A stretch of DNA of 64,000 nt from Plesiocystis pacifica SIR-1 (GCF_000170895.1 NZ_ABCS01000011.1:1-64000), one strand, 5' to 3'; counted from the stretch's first letter, positions 8,283-17,721 are shown. Notes: a model not told the origin generated them from the letters alone. Numbers and translations: made by a program.

Positions 8283-9080
8283 ATGACGCGCAAACTGAAG
8301 GTCCTGGTGGTGAGCCTGGTGCTCGCGGCGTGCGGGCAAGACGGCGCGGCAGGCTCGGGGGACGAGGCCACGCTCCCCCCCGAGGGGGGCCTGTGTCCGG
8401 CGGGAGACGGCCCCGCCATGGTCCGCATCCCCGAGGGGTGCATCGACTCCACGGAGGTGACCCGAGCCCAGTACCAGGCCTGGCTCGAGGCGGGGCCCGG
8501 GACGGACGGCCGCGCCTCGGCGTGCGACTGGAACCAGAGCTTCGAGCCCACCTGCGGCTGGCCGCCCGGGTCGAACCCGGACAAGCCCGTGGTGTGCGTG
8601 GACTGGTGCGACGCGGCGGCCTACTGCGAGGACGCGGGCAAGCGGCTGTGCGGGGCGATCGGCGGCGGCGCCTACGACTGGGAGGCCTACGACGATCCGC
8701 TGGTGAGCGAGTGGCACGCGGCCTGCTCTTCGGGCGGGAGCTACGACTACACCTACGGCAACGACCACGATCCCGCGGCTTGCCGGGGCGCCGACGAGGA
8801 CATGTGGGCCTGGGTCGACGTGGGCAGCCTGTCCGGCTGTCAGTCTCCGGATGCGGCCTACGCGGGCGTGTTCGACCTGAGCGGAAACGTGCTCGAGTGG
8901 GAGGACGCGTGCGCGGGGTCGGGCTCGGCCGCCGACGCTTGCCGGGTCCGCGGCGGGGGCTTCAACTACGGGGGCCCCGGCCTGCGCTGCGACATGGGCG
9001 GGGGGCTCGAGTGGGCCCGCAGCGAGGTGCACGTGGGCCTCGGCTTTCGCTGCTGCGCGACCCCCGAGCCGCCCGAGTAG
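8283..9080 (+). CDS. Lipoprotein with a formylglycine-generating-enzyme-like (SUMF1) domain
   Basis: The 265-residue protein begins MTRKLKVLVVSLVLAACGQD, a clear lipobox with Cys17. The body has the SUMF1/FGE-sulfatase fold pattern: MVRIPEGCIDSTEVTRAQYQAWL, then PVVCVDWCDAAAYCEDAGKRLC (the W-x-dA--YC--agKRLP-type motif), GVFDLSGNVLEWEDAC (the G--D--GNv-EW motif) and RGGGFNY...GFRCC at the end. This fold occurs in formylglycine-generating enzymes, iron-dependent oxidases and many non-catalytic surface proteins. The protein is rich in Cys beyond the usual pattern, and no role is assigned. The ATG at 8283 gives a compact signal peptide; in-frame GTGs lie at 8271 and 8274. It probably forms an operon with the preceding beta-helix gene. 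Confidence 0.8.
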   Translation: MTRKLKVLVVSLVLAACGQDGAAGSGDEATLPPEGGLCPAGDGPAMVRIPEGCIDSTEVTRAQYQAWLEAGPGTDGRASACDWNQSFEPTCGWPPGSNPDKPVVCVDWCDAAAYCEDAGKRLCGAIGGGAYDWEAYDDPLVSEWHAACSSGGSYDYTYGNDHDPAACRGADEDMWAWVDVGSLSGCQSPDAAYAGVFDLSGNVLEWEDACAGSGSAADACRVRGGGFNYGGPGLRCDMGGGLEWARSEVHVGLGFRCCATPEPPE

Positions 9081-9121
9081 CGCGAGTCGCCTGAGTCGCG
9101 CGAGCTGGTAGGCTCCCCGCC

Positions 9122-9445
9122 ATGCCCGACGCCGCGCTCCGCGTACTGCTGTGCACCGCCCCGGAGGCCGAGGCCCCTGCCCTGGCCCGGACCCTGCTCG
9201 AGGCCCGGCTGATCGGCTGCGCCAACTTGCTCCCCAAGGCGCGCTCGCTGTACTGGTGGGAGGGCGCGATCCAGGACGACGCCGAGGTCCTGATGGTCAT
9301 GGAGACACCCGCAGACAAGGCGCCAGCGGCCATGGAGGCCCTCGCGGCCGCCCACCCCTACGAGGTCCCCAAGATCCTGTGCCTGCCCGTCGAGGCCGTG
9401 AACGCGCCCTACCGCGCCTGGCTCGAAGCAGCCTGTTCGTCCTAG
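9122..9445 (+). CDS. cutA: CutA-like divalent-cation tolerance protein
   Basis: The 107-residue protein matches CutA1 in length and pattern: LLCTAPEAEAPALARTLLEARLIGCANLLP, then YWWEGAIQDDAEVLMVMETPADKAPAAMEAL and HPYEVPKILCLPVEAVNAPYRAWL. CutA forms a trimeric ferredoxin-like fold related to PII. It is annotated as copper tolerance, but its real function is unsettled. A TAGGCT box (9109-9114) lies seven bases before the ATG with no Shine-Dalgarno. The gene is followed 19 bp later by the metallophosphoesterase. Confidence 0.92.
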   Translation: MPDAALRVLLCTAPEAEAPALARTLLEARLIGCANLLPKARSLYWWEGAIQDDAEVLMVMETPADKAPAAMEALAAAHPYEVPKILCLPVEAVNAPYRAWLEAACSS

Positions 9446-9464
9446 TTCGGGCTATGCTCTGGGC

Positions 9465-10997
9465 GTGCACGACATCGTCGTCGTCAGCGATCTGCACCTC
9501 GGCCGGGGCAAGAACGCCGAGACCGGGCGCTACCACGAGCTGGAGGCTTTCTTCTACGACGAGGACTTCCACAGCTTCTGCGCGTGGCTGCTCGACGACG
9601 CGACCAAGCGCAACGTCAACCTGCGGGTGATCCTCAACGGCGACGCCTTCGACCTGCTGCGCATCGATCGTCCCCCGCGCACGCCCGAGGCGACCATCGT
9701 CGAGCGCCGCTTTGGCCCGGTCATGACCCCCGATCGGGCGGCCCGGGACATCACCGAGATCCTCGACGGCCACCCGGTGTTCGTCGACGGCCTGGCGATG
9801 ATCCTGGCCGCGGGCCACGAGCTGATCATCTTGCCTGGCAACCACGACGTCGAGATCCAGTGGGCCCCGGTGCGCCGGCAGATCGAGCGGGGCATCCTGC
9901 GCCGCGTGGCCGAGCGCGTCGCCTCGCAAGAGGGCGACCGCGAGGTCGAGGCCGCCCGGGCGCGGCTGCGCTTCCCGCCGTGGTTTTGGCACGAGCCCGG
10001 CCGCTGCTGGATCGAGCACGGCTGCCAGTACGACCCCGAGAACGCCTTCCACTACTACCTGCGCGGCGACCTGGCCGACGCCCCCCGCAAGGTCCACGAG
10101 GCCGAGTACGACATGCCGCTGGGTAATTTTTTCCAGCGCTACCTGTTCAACGGCTTCGGCGCGATCACCTTCATCGTGCCCAGCACCCGGGCGCACACCC
10201 GCTACGCCAAGTGGCTGGTCAGCAACACGCCGCACCTGATCACCCGGGTGGTGCTGAGCCACGCCCGCTTTTGGCCGCAGGTCATCCGCCGCATCGCCCG
10301 GAACCAAAAGTACGCCCGCAACGCTCACCGCGAGGCCCACGAGCAGGCCCTGGCCGAGCTCGCCGAGTCCTCGGGGCTCGGCGATGACCTGAAGGCCATC
10401 GACTCCTTCAAGGAGCGGGGCGCGAGCGCGGTCGAGGCCGTGTCGACCCTGACCCGCCAGGTGCTCTCGGTGCTGCTCGGCGTCGTCGCCCTGGCCGGGT
10501 TGGCCTTTGGGCTGTGGTTCGCGGGCTTCCACGCCATCGCCGAGATCAAGGGCGGCTTCATGTTCAAGGCGATGCTGTTCCTGATGCTCGACTTCGCGTT
10601 CTTGATGGCGGCGATCTTCGGCATTGGCTGGGGCCTGTTCCGCTCGCCCCGCGAGGCCTCGAGCCCCCTGCGCCGGGCCGCCCAGCGCATCATCGAGCGC
10701 ATCGACGTGCCCATCGTCTGCTTTGGCCACACCCACGACGAGGTCCTGTGGCGCATGCGTCGACCCAGCGGCGGTCCGGCCTGGTACTACAACACCGGGA
10801 CCTGGCTCGCGGTGTTCACCCACGACGTGCTCTTGCCCCGCGAGCGCGTGCAGTTCACCCACCTGCGCATCCACGGCCACGAGGCGGAGCTGCTGTACTG
10901 GAGCCCCGGGCGGCACAAGGCCGTGCCGGTGATCTTGCTCGACGAGCGCAACCCCCAGGCCGAGCCGCGGCGCCAGGCCAACGTCGAGCCGCGCTAG
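9465..10997 (+). CDS. Membrane-anchored metallophosphoesterase (calcineurin-like)
   Basis: The 510-residue protein carries the full dimetal phosphoesterase signature: SDLHLG (residues 8-13), NGDAFD (58-63), PGNHD (124-128), and late in the chain FGHTHD (near 422-427). YNTGTWL is the usual downstream element. Between the GNHD and GHTH motifs is an insertion with a basic helical region and two strongly hydrophobic segments (about 330-395, LSVLLGVVALAGLAFGLWF and MLFLMLDFAFLMAAIFGIGW), so the enzyme is probably anchored in the inner membrane with the catalytic domain assembled around the insertion. The layout partly resembles UDP-2,3-diacylglucosamine hydrolases, but the substrate is not known. 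The start is GTG, six bases after a TATGCT box (9453-9458). Confidence 0.85.
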   Translation: MHDIVVVSDLHLGRGKNAETGRYHELEAFFYDEDFHSFCAWLLDDATKRNVNLRVILNGDAFDLLRIDRPPRTPEATIVERRFGPVMTPDRAARDITEILDGHPVFVDGLAMILAAGHELIILPGNHDVEIQWAPVRRQIERGILRRVAERVASQEGDREVEAARARLRFPPWFWHEPGRCWIEHGCQYDPENAFHYYLRGDLADAPRKVHEAEYDMPLGNFFQRYLFNGFGAITFIVPSTRAHTRYAKWLVSNTPHLITRVVLSHARFWPQVIRRIARNQKYARNAHREAHEQALAELAESSGLGDDLKAIDSFKERGASAVEAVSTLTRQVLSVLLGVVALAGLAFGLWFAGFHAIAEIKGGFMFKAMLFLMLDFAFLMAAIFGIGWGLFRSPREASSPLRRAAQRIIERIDVPIVCFGHTHDEVLWRMRRPSGGPAWYYNTGTWLAVFTHDVLLPRERVQFTHLRIHGHEAELLYWSPGRHKAVPVILLDERNPQAEPRRQANVEPR

Positions 10998-11077
10998 GGG
11001 TCGCTCCGTGAGCTCCGAGGACCCTCGCCAGCGCCTCGCCACCGAGCGCGAGGCTGCCCGGGTCGAGGCGAACAGCT

Positions 11078-11350
11078 CTACTCGGACCGGCTGAGGCGCC
11101 AGTGGCCGACGAGCTGGATGGCCACGCCCGTGGGCACGAGCAGGATCATCACGCACAGCAGGTAGGCCAGGAGGTGACGAAGGTCGGCGCCCTCCCCCGC
11201 CATGGAGGTGATCCAGGCCAGGGTCCAGTCGAAGATGTTGTCCTCGCCGATGACCCACACCAAGGGCACGACGAAGACGGCGGCGACGCTCAGACCGGTG
11301 AGAGCCTTGGGCACCGCCGCGGCCCGTCGCTGCATCTGCTCGACGCCCAT
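11078..11350 (-). CDS. Small membrane protein of unknown function
   Basis: The 90-residue protein has two hydrophobic helices: ALTGLSVAAVFVVPLVWVIG (about 16-35) and HLLAYLLCVMILLVPTGVAIQLVG (about 60-83), separated by a DNIFDWTLAWITSMAGEGADL loop region. It resembles no family I recognise. The ATG is nine bases after the stop of the prolyl-oligopeptidase gene, so it is probably the last gene of that transcription unit. It faces the metallophosphoesterase gene across an 80-bp convergent gap. Confidence 0.65.
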   Translation of the reverse strand: MGVEQMQRRAAAVPKALTGLSVAAVFVVPLVWVIGEDNIFDWTLAWITSMAGEGADLRHLLAYLLCVMILLVPTGVAIQLVGHWRLSRSE

Positions 11351-11358
11351 GGGGCTGC

Positions 11359-13626
11359 TCAGAAGCCTTCCGGCAGCTGGAAGTCGAGCTGGGCCTGGAG
11401 GAAGCCCCACAGGTCCGCCCACTCCTCGATCTGCTTGGCCGTGGGCTTGCCCGCGCCGTGGCCCGCGTCGGTGTCGATGCGGATCATGACGGGCTTTTCG
11501 CCCACGTGGTTGGCCTGCAGCTGGGCGGCGAACTTGTAGCTGTGCGAGGGCACGACGCGGTCGTCGTGGTCGGCGGTGTAGACCAGCGTGGCCGGGTACT
11601 CCGTGCCCGCTTTGATGTTGTGGTAGGGCGAGTAGGCGTGCAGGGCCGCGAATTCCTCGGGGTCGTCGGCGCTGCCGTAGTCGCTGACCCAGGCCCAGCC
11701 GATGGTGAACTCGTGGAAGCGCAGCATGTCCATGACGCCGACGCCGGCCAGGGCCGCGCCGAACAGGTCCGGGCGCTGGGTCATGGTCGCGCCCACGAGC
11801 AGGCCGCCGTTGCTGCGCCCGCCGATGGCCAGGTGGGGCGCGCTGGTCCAGCCCTCGTCCACGAGGTACTCGGCCGCGGCGATGAAGTCGTCGAACACGT
11901 TTTGCTTGTCGAGCTTGGTGCCCGCGACGTGCCACTCCTCGCCGTACTCGCCCCCGCCGCGCAGGTTGGGCTGGGCGTAGAGGCCCCCCATCTCGAGCCA
12001 GACCAGGTCCGGCACGCTAAAGCGCGGGGTCAAGGAGATGTTGAAGCCGCCGTAGGCGTAGAGGTAGGTGGGCGTGCTCCCGGACGGCTGGAGGCCCTTT
12101 TTGTGGACCAGGAACATGGGCACCCTGGTGCCGTCCTTGCTGGTGTAGAACACCTGCTTGGTCTCGTAGCGGCTGGGGTCGAAGGCCAGCTTGGGCTCGC
12201 GCCACAGCTCGCTCTTGCCGGTGGCGATGTCGTAGCGGTAGATGGTGTAGGGCCGAGTGAAGCCCATGAGCCCGTAGAAGGTCTCCTTGGTCTTCTTGGG
12301 GTCCCCCTTGCCGCCGAAGCCGTAGACCGTGGCGATGGACTCGGGCAGGGTCAGGGTCGACTCGAGCTTGCCGTCGAGGCCGTGGACGCGGACCTCGTGC
12401 TTGGCGTCGACCATGTACTTGGCGAACAGCTTGCCGCCGGTGTAGTTGGCCGAGGCGAGGGTGTGCTCGGTCTCGGGGATGACGTCCCTGGCGGTGAAGC
12501 GGGCCTTGGGGTCCTTGGCCCGGGCCTTCTCGAAGGCGTCGACGTCGATCTCGATGACCTTGCCCTTGGGCGCGTCCTTGTTGGTGAAAAAATAGAACTT
12601 GCTGCCGACGTTGGCGATGAAGGCGTAGGTCGCGTCGAGCTCGGGGATGAGCTTGACGACCGCGGACTCGGCGATGGGCTTTTTGCCCGTCAGCTTCTTG
12701 GGCAGCTTGGCGTAGTAGAACATCGTCCGCACGTCGGTTCCGGCGGACACGTCGATGAGCAGGTACTTGCCGTCCTCGCTGACCCCGCCGTCGAACTGCC
12801 AGTCGGGCTGGCTGGCGTCGGCGTAGATCAGCGCGTCCTGGCGCTGCTTTTGGCCCAGGCGGTGGTAGTAGAGCTTGGGGCTCTTGTTGACCTGCTCGTA
12901 CTCGTCGCCGGCCTTGGGCGGGTCGTAGGCGCCGTAGAAGAAGCCCTCGTTGTCGGGGCTCCACGACACCCCGGTGAACTTGCTCCACTCGATGAGGTCG
13001 GGCAGGTCCTCGCCGGTCTCGACCTCGCGCACCTTCCAGCGCTTCCAGTCCGAGCCCGCGTCGGACAGGCCGTAGATGACGTGCTCGCCGTCGTCGCTGA
13101 CCGCGAAGCCGGACACGGCGGTGGTGCCCTCGGCGTTGAGGGCGTTGGGGTCGAGGACGACCTTGGGCTCCCCGTCGAGGCTGTCGGCGTAGTAGTAGAC
13201 CGACTGGTTTTGCAGGCCGTCGTTGCGGGTGAAGAAGTAGCGCCCGCCCTTGACCCACGGGGTCCCGTAGCGCTCGTAGTTCCACAGCTCCTCGAGGTGC
13301 TTGGCGATGGCCCCGCGGCTCTCGATGGTCTCGAGGTAGCCGAAGGTCACGGCGTTCTCGGCCTCGACCCAGGCCCGGGTCTCCTCGGAGTCGATGGACT
13401 CCATCCACCGGTAGGGATCGGGCACGGCGACGCCGTGGAGCTCGTCGACCTGCGCGGACACGCGGGCCGCCGGGTAGTCGTAGGCGGGCTTGGGGGCTTG
13501 GGACACGGGGGTCTCGGCGACGGGCTGGGGCTCGGGGCAGGTCGTGGTCCCGGAGTCGCAGCTGGCCAGCAGCGCGAGGGGAAGAGCGAGGACGAGGGAG
13601 CGAGAGCGGGGGCGGCGCGAGGTCAT
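11359..13626 (-). CDS. Prolyl oligopeptidase family (S9A) lipoprotein
   Basis: At 755 residues this is a full-length S9A prolyl oligopeptidase plus a lipoprotein signal ([14 protein letters not shown]). The N-terminal [27 protein letters not shown] motif and the beta-propeller region (about 110-470) precede an alpha/beta hydrolase domain. The catalytic Ser lies in GGRSNGG (Ser605). The Asp is in [11 protein letters not shown] (about 686-689) and the His in DAGHGAGKP (His723). These enzymes cleave short peptides after proline. Anchoring in the envelope suggests peptide scavenging outside the cytoplasm, possibly during predation (inference). The two-base spacing of GRSNGG to LLVGA is canonical, so the enzyme looks active. 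A small membrane protein follows. Confidence 0.93.
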   Translation of the reverse strand: MTSRRPRSRSLVLALPLALLASCDSGTTTCPEPQPVAETPVSQAPKPAYDYPAARVSAQVDELHGVAVPDPYRWMESIDSEETRAWVEAENAVTFGYLETIESRGAIAKHLEELWNYERYGTPWVKGGRYFFTRNDGLQNQSVYYYADSLDGEPKVVLDPNALNAEGTTAVSGFAVSDDGEHVIYGLSDAGSDWKRWKVREVETGEDLPDLIEWSKFTGVSWSPDNEGFFYGAYDPPKAGDEYEQVNKSPKLYYHRLGQKQRQDALIYADASQPDWQFDGGVSEDGKYLLIDVSAGTDVRTMFYYAKLPKKLTGKKPIAESAVVKLIPELDATYAFIANVGSKFYFFTNKDAPKGKVIEIDVDAFEKARAKDPKARFTARDVIPETEHTLASANYTGGKLFAKYMVDAKHEVRVHGLDGKLESTLTLPESIATVYGFGGKGDPKKTKETFYGLMGFTRPYTIYRYDIATGKSELWREPKLAFDPSRYETKQVFYTSKDGTRVPMFLVHKKGLQPSGSTPTYLYAYGGFNISLTPRFSVPDLVWLEMGGLYAQPNLRGGGEYGEEWHVAGTKLDKQNVFDDFIAAAEYLVDEGWTSAPHLAIGGRSNGGLLVGATMTQRPDLFGAALAGVGVMDMLRFHEFTIGWAWVSDYGSADDPEEFAALHAYSPYHNIKAGTEYPATLVYTADHDDRVVPSHSYKFAAQLQANHVGEKPVMIRIDTDAGHGAGKPTAKQIEEWADLWGFLQAQLDFQLPEGF

Positions 13627-13754
13627 GGGCGAGGGGCCGCGAGCGGGCGCGGTGACCTTGTGTATCGCTGCCGCGCGTCCAGGCGCAAGCCAGACCGACT
13701 TGAACGGTTGTTCGAGGTTCTGAGGGCGGCGGCCCCCTGCCCCTGCCCTCTGTT

Positions 13755-14750
13755 CTAGTCCGCCTCGATGTCGACGTGCACGAGCTCTGGGTAGCGCTTT
13801 CGCAGCTCGCGCTCGATCTCGTCGACCTCGTCACCCACCAGCGTGACGAGGCGTTCGCCAAACTCTCCGGCGAAGGCCTTGCGTCCGGCGACCTCGGCCA
13901 GGGCGTCGTTGGCGACGTGCTCGTCGACCACGCCCACGAGCTTCTCGCCGAGGTAGCGGCCGTCAAACTCGATCTCGGCGGCGAAGCGGAACTGCCCCGC
14001 CCCGACCACGCGGCTCTTGGGCTTGCGGACCTTGCCCACGGCCGGGTGCTGCTCGAGGTAGGCCATCACGCCCTCCCAGATCCGCTTGGGGATGGCCGGG
14101 CCCAGGAGCAGCTCGCGGTTCTTGACGCCCAGCCAGATGGCGACCAGGCCGAGCATGCCGCCGATGGCGATGGCCCCGATGGCGTCGAAGAGGCTGTTGC
14201 CGGTGACCTCGGTCAGGGCGATGGCCCCGGCGGCCACGAGCACGCCGAGGGTTGCGACGGCGTCCTCGAGCAAGACCGCGGCGACGGTCGGATCGCTGGT
14301 CGTGCGCAGGTAGGCGAACAGGCTCTGGCTGCCCTTCTTGGCCCAGATCGCCCGGACCGCCCCCGCCAGGACCACGCCGTCGACGAGCAGGGAGATGCCG
14401 AGCACGGCGTAGCTGATCCAGCTGGACTCGACGGGCTCGGGGTGCAGGGCCGAGTGCACGCCGTGGTAGACGGTCAGGCCGCTGCCGAACACGAAGATGC
14501 CGACGGCCGAGAGCAGCGAGAACAGGTAGCGGTCGTAGCCGTAGCCGTAGTGGAAGGCGTTGTCGGCGGGGCGCTCGCTCGAGCGGATGCCGACGAACAG
14601 CAGGCCCTGGTTGGCGGCGTCGGCGGCCGAGTGGATCGCCTCGGAGAACATCGCCCCCGAGCCGGTCAGCCAAAAGGCGGTGAACTTGATCACCGTGAGC
14701 ACCGAGTTGCCGATCAGCGCTCCGAGTACGGCACCCTTGGACGAAGCCAT
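13755..14750 (-). CDS. Cation diffusion facilitator transporter, ZnT9/SLC30A9-like
   Basis: The 331-residue protein has six predicted membrane helices and a C-terminal cytoplasmic domain. The first metal site is in SEAIHSAADAANQGLLFVG (His40, Asp44), where the usual CDF DxxxD is replaced by HxxxD. The second is LLEDAVATLGVLVAAGAIAL (Glu162/Asp163), which matches the ZnT9-type divergent site. HYGYGYDRYLFSLLSAVGIFVFG between them is also typical of this subgroup. Canonical CDFs export zinc, manganese or iron; ZnT9-like members are divergent, so the direction and metal are uncertain. The ATG is preceded by TAATCG six bases upstream, a near miss to the leaderless box seen at other genes. Confidence 0.87.
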   Translation of the reverse strand: MASSKGAVLGALIGNSVLTVIKFTAFWLTGSGAMFSEAIHSAADAANQGLLFVGIRSSERPADNAFHYGYGYDRYLFSLLSAVGIFVFGSGLTVYHGVHSALHPEPVESSWISYAVLGISLLVDGVVLAGAVRAIWAKKGSQSLFAYLRTTSDPTVAAVLLEDAVATLGVLVAAGAIALTEVTGNSLFDAIGAIAIGGMLGLVAIWLGVKNRELLLGPAIPKRIWEGVMAYLEQHPAVGKVRKPKSRVVGAGQFRFAAEIEFDGRYLGEKLVGVVDEHVANDALAEVAGRKAFAGEFGERLVTLVGDEVDEIERELRKRYPELVHVDIEAD

Positions 14751-14812
14751 GGGTCGCGATTAGGCGAGGATGCAGCCTGCGGTCAAGCCCCAAGGCTCCC
14801 TCGATTTGGCCG

Positions 14813-15754
14813 TCACAGCACGAGCACGCCTGGCTCCCGGGGGACCTGGGCGAGATCGAAGTCCGGAATCAGCTCCTGGGCGGACACGCGCTCGACCCCC
14901 GGCCCGACCAGGCCGGCAGACCGGGCCAGGGCCGCGACGACCCGGCGGGGATCCTCCCCGCCCTCCCGCAGGGCGCTGAGATCGGGGGCGCCGTGGCGCT
15001 TGTTGAGCTTGTTGCCGTCGGGGCCGACGACCAGGGGCGCGTGGGCGTAGCGGGGCGTGGGCAGGCCCAGGGCGCGCTGGAGCAGGATCTGGCGGGGCGT
15101 GCTGGCCCACAGATCGGCGCCGCGGAGGACCTCGGTGATGCCCATGGCCCCGTCGTCGACGACCACGGCGAGCTGGTAGGCCCAGGCCGCTGGCGCCCCG
15201 CCCGTGGCCGAGTGGTCTGCCCGCAGCAGCACGAAGTCCCCGACCTCCGCGGAGACGTCCTGGCTGCAGGGGCCGAGGATGCGGTCCTCGAACGCGACCG
15301 CGGCGTCCTCGGGCAGGCGCCAGCGCGTCGAGGCCGGTCGCTCGGGGTGGCAGGATCCGTCGCGGCAGGTCCCCGGGTAGACCGCCCCGCCCATGCCGTG
15401 GGGCGCCGAGGCGGCCTCGCGCAGCTCCTTGCGGGTGCAGGTGCAGGGGTAGGTGTCGAGGCCCTCGAGGGCGGCGCGGTAGAGCTCGAAGCGCTCGGAC
15501 TGGCGGTAGGGCCCGTGCGGCCCGCCCACGTCCGGGCCCTCGTCCCAGTCGAGGCCCAGCCAGCGCAGATCCTCGAGCTGCCGGCCCTCGAGGGCGGCCT
15601 TGCTGCGCTGGGGGTCGAGATCCTCGACGCGCATGACGTAGGCCCCGCCTTGGGCGCGGATCTGCAGCCAGCTCAGCAGCGCCGTGCGGGCGTTGCCGAG
15701 GTGCAGGCGCCCCGTGGGGCTCGGCGCGTAGCGTCCGCGGACCCTCGCGGTCAT
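14813..15754 (-). CDS. gluQ: Glutamyl-Q tRNA(Asp) synthetase
   Basis: This 313-residue protein is a truncated GluRS paralogue without the anticodon-binding domain, which attaches glutamate to queuosine in tRNA(Asp). GRYAPSPTGRLHLGNARTALLSWL holds the class I HIGH-type motif HLGN (18-21). VEDLDPQRSK follows. The zinc-binding insert is visible as CTCTRKE with Cys residues in GTCRDGSC. NKLNKRHGAPDLSAL is the KMSKS-type loop. DFVLLRADHSATGGAPAAWAYQLAVVVDDGAMGITEVLRGADL is diagnostic of the Glx-tRNA synthetase family. The ATG overlaps the stop of the upstream NTF2-like gene (ATGA), so the pair is coupled. Confidence 0.93.
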   Translation of the reverse strand: MTARVRGRYAPSPTGRLHLGNARTALLSWLQIRAQGGAYVMRVEDLDPQRSKAALEGRQLEDLRWLGLDWDEGPDVGGPHGPYRQSERFELYRAALEGLDTYPCTCTRKELREAASAPHGMGGAVYPGTCRDGSCHPERPASTRWRLPEDAAVAFEDRILGPCSQDVSAEVGDFVLLRADHSATGGAPAAWAYQLAVVVDDGAMGITEVLRGADLWASTPRQILLQRALGLPTPRYAHAPLVVGPDGNKLNKRHGAPDLSALREGGEDPRRVVAALARSAGLVGPGVERVSAQELIPDFDLAQVPREPGVLVL

Positions 15755-16332
15755 GAGCGCGGCTGGTAGCGGGAGGGCAGCGGCCCGTCGTCGGTCTCGT
15801 CGGTCCACGACAGCGAGACGATCCACCAGCGCTCGCCGTCCTTGACCATGGCCATGGAGTTGACCCCTCGGCGCACGCCTTCGGCCTCGGCGCTGCGCTC
15901 GTAGGTGCTGAACACCTGGGCGACGTCGGCGAACACCTCGGTGCGCCGGGTCAGCTCGCGCTCGGTGAAGCCGCGCAGCGCCCCGCCCTCGATAGCCGCC
16001 GTGGTCCGGGCGATGTAGTCGTCGATGGAGCTGACCCGCAGGGCCTCGGGCTGGTCGTCGGAGTGCGGGGACGCGCCGCCCTCGTCCGCGCCGGTCTCCG
16101 AGGTCGCCGGGCGTCCCCAGCTGCCCGAGCGCGCGGCGACCTCGCGGGTCACCCGCGGGTTGACCCGGACCATCACCGCGCTCGGCTGAAACAGGCTGCG
16201 AAAGCGCTCCCAGGTCGGCCGCTCGCCCTCGGCGAAGGACACCGAGTCGTAGAGCGCGTTGACGATGCCGTCGATGGAGTCGACGTCGTGGGGATCGGCA
16301 GGGGGTACAGCAGGAGGTGGGTCGTCGGCCAT
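15751..16332 (-). CDS. SnoaL/DUF4440-like (NTF2-fold) protein
   Basis: The 193-residue protein has VDSIDGIVNALYDSVSFAEGERPTWERFRSLFQPSAVMVRV near the N-terminus, a Gly/Ser-rich insert, then IDDYIARTTAAIEGGALRGFTERELTRRTEVFADVAQVFSTYER and GVNSMAMVKDGERWWIVSLSWTDE. That alternation of helices followed by a long strand ending in W-I-V-S-L-W-D is what NTF2-like DUF4440 proteins look like. Such folds bind small ligands or act as small enzymes; no function is assigned. There is no signal peptide. A TAGCCT box lies 20 bases upstream of the ATG (16353-16358, minus strand). The gene overlaps gluQ by four bases. Confidence 0.7.
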   Translation of the reverse strand: MADDPPPAVPPADPHDVDSIDGIVNALYDSVSFAEGERPTWERFRSLFQPSAVMVRVNPRVTREVAARSGSWGRPATSETGADEGGASPHSDDQPEALRVSSIDDYIARTTAAIEGGALRGFTERELTRRTEVFADVAQVFSTYERSAEAEGVRRGVNSMAMVKDGERWWIVSLSWTDETDDGPLPSRYQPRS

Positions 16333-16646
16333 CGTTCGAGGAGCGGACGCTCAGGCTACCACGAGGGCGCGGGCGCTCTCCTCCCCCGTCTGGCCCACCG
16401 CGCCTGGCACCCTCCCGACAGCGTGTGCGCCGTTGCACGCCCCCCGTCGGCGTCGCTCGGGGTGTGGCGTAGTGCACGAGGGCGCGGGCCCGAAGTCACC
16501 AGGCCCCCGATCGCGCGCTGGCGCCCGAGGCGGACGCTGCCCGTCGCCAACGGGCGTCTCGGCCCGAACGCGGGTGGACCCAGGCGCGCCCTGTCGTGAG
16601 CCGGCTGGCTCGCCGGGGGATTGTCGCGGCCCGCGAAAGGTGGCAC
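16333..16646. other. Divergent intergenic region before the mevalonate operon
   Basis: This 314-bp stretch separates the NTF2-like gene from fni and should hold promoters for both directions. On the minus strand a TAGCCT box (16353-16358) precedes the NTF2-like gene. On the plus strand I see no convincing -35/-10 pair for fni, only the ribosome binding site next to its ATG. No RNA gene or repeat is apparent. Confidence 0.4.
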
Positions 16647-17714
16647 ATGCCGGCCATGGCGGACCGGCTCGACATCTCGCAACGCAAGAAGGACCACCTG
16701 GCGCTGTGCGCTGGCGACAACGTCGGCTTCCGCGAGAAGTCCACCCTGCTCGAGCAGGTCGAGCTGGTCCACGACGCCCTGCCCGAGATGCACGCCGACG
16801 AGGTCGACTCGCGGGTCGAGCTGCTCGGCAAGACCCTCCAGGCGCCGGTGGTCATCTCGGCGATGACGGGGGGCACCGACGAGGCCGCGAAGATCAACCA
16901 GGACCTGGCCCAGGTCGCCGAGGAGCTCGGCCTGGCCATCGGCCTGGGCAGCCAGCGGGCGATGTTCGAGCGCCCGCACACCGCCTGGACCTTCCAGGTC
17001 CGCGAGCGCGCCCCCAAGGTCCTGCTGTTCGGCAACCTCGGCCTGGTCCAGGCCCGGGTGATGACCACCGACCAGATTCGCCAGCTGTGCGCCGACGTGG
17101 GCGCCGACGCCCTGTGCATCCACCTCAACCCGGCCATGGAGATCGTCCAGCCCGGGGGCGACCGCGACTTCAGCGGGGGCCTCGACGTGTTCCGGCGCCT
17201 CGTCGCCGAGCTCGGCATCCCGGTGATCGCCAAGGAGACGGGCTGCGGCATCTCGCGGACGGTGGCCAAGAAGATCCTCGACACGGGCGTGACCCACTTC
17301 GACGTGTCGGGCTCGGGCGGGACCAGCTGGGTGGCCGTGGAGGCCCACCGCGCCGCGGACGACCAAAAGGCCCTGGCCGAAGAGCTGTGGGACTGGGGCA
17401 TCCCGACGGCGGCCTCGCTGCTCCAGCTCGAGGGCCTCGGCGCCAAGGTGATCGCCACCGGCGGCCTGCGGCGGGGCTCGGACGTCGCCCGGTCCGTGGC
17501 CCTGGGCGCGACGGCCGGCGGCCTCGCGGGCGCGGTCCTCAAGGCCTACCGCCACGAGGGCGGCATCGACGGGGCGCGCCGCTTCCTGACCCGCGTCGTG
17601 GCCACGGTCCGCGCCATCATGCTGATCACCGGCTCGCGCACCGTCGCCGAGCTGCAGGGCGCCGAGCGCATCCTCGGCCCGGACCTGAGCCGCTGGCAGC
17701 CCAAGCAGGACTAA
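16647..17714 (+). CDS. fni: Type 2 isopentenyl-diphosphate delta-isomerase
   Basis: This 355-residue FMN- and NADPH-dependent enzyme interconverts IPP and DMAPP. Visible features are ISQRKKDHLALC (the conserved R-K-x-D-H substrate-binding start), VVISAMTGGT (FMN-binding), AIGLGSQRAMFE, CIHLNPAMEIVQPGGDRDF (the N-x-x-x-E-x-x-Q-x-x-G-D-R-F motif), VIAKETGCGIS, FDVSGSGGTSW and VIATGGLRRGSDVARSVALGA. The ATG at 16647 is preceded by AAAGGTGG five bases upstream; an in-frame GTG at 16596 would add an unconserved extension. It is the first gene of the mevalonate cluster, with mevalonate kinase starting seven bases after its stop. Confidence 0.95.
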   Translation: MPAMADRLDISQRKKDHLALCAGDNVGFREKSTLLEQVELVHDALPEMHADEVDSRVELLGKTLQAPVVISAMTGGTDEAAKINQDLAQVAEELGLAIGLGSQRAMFERPHTAWTFQVRERAPKVLLFGNLGLVQARVMTTDQIRQLCADVGADALCIHLNPAMEIVQPGGDRDFSGGLDVFRRLVAELGIPVIAKETGCGISRTVAKKILDTGVTHFDVSGSGGTSWVAVEAHRAADDQKALAEELWDWGIPTAASLLQLEGLGAKVIATGGLRRGSDVARSVALGATAGGLAGAVLKAYRHEGGIDGARRFLTRVVATVRAIMLITGSRTVAELQGAERILGPDLSRWQPKQD

Positions 17715-17721
17715 CGAGGCG

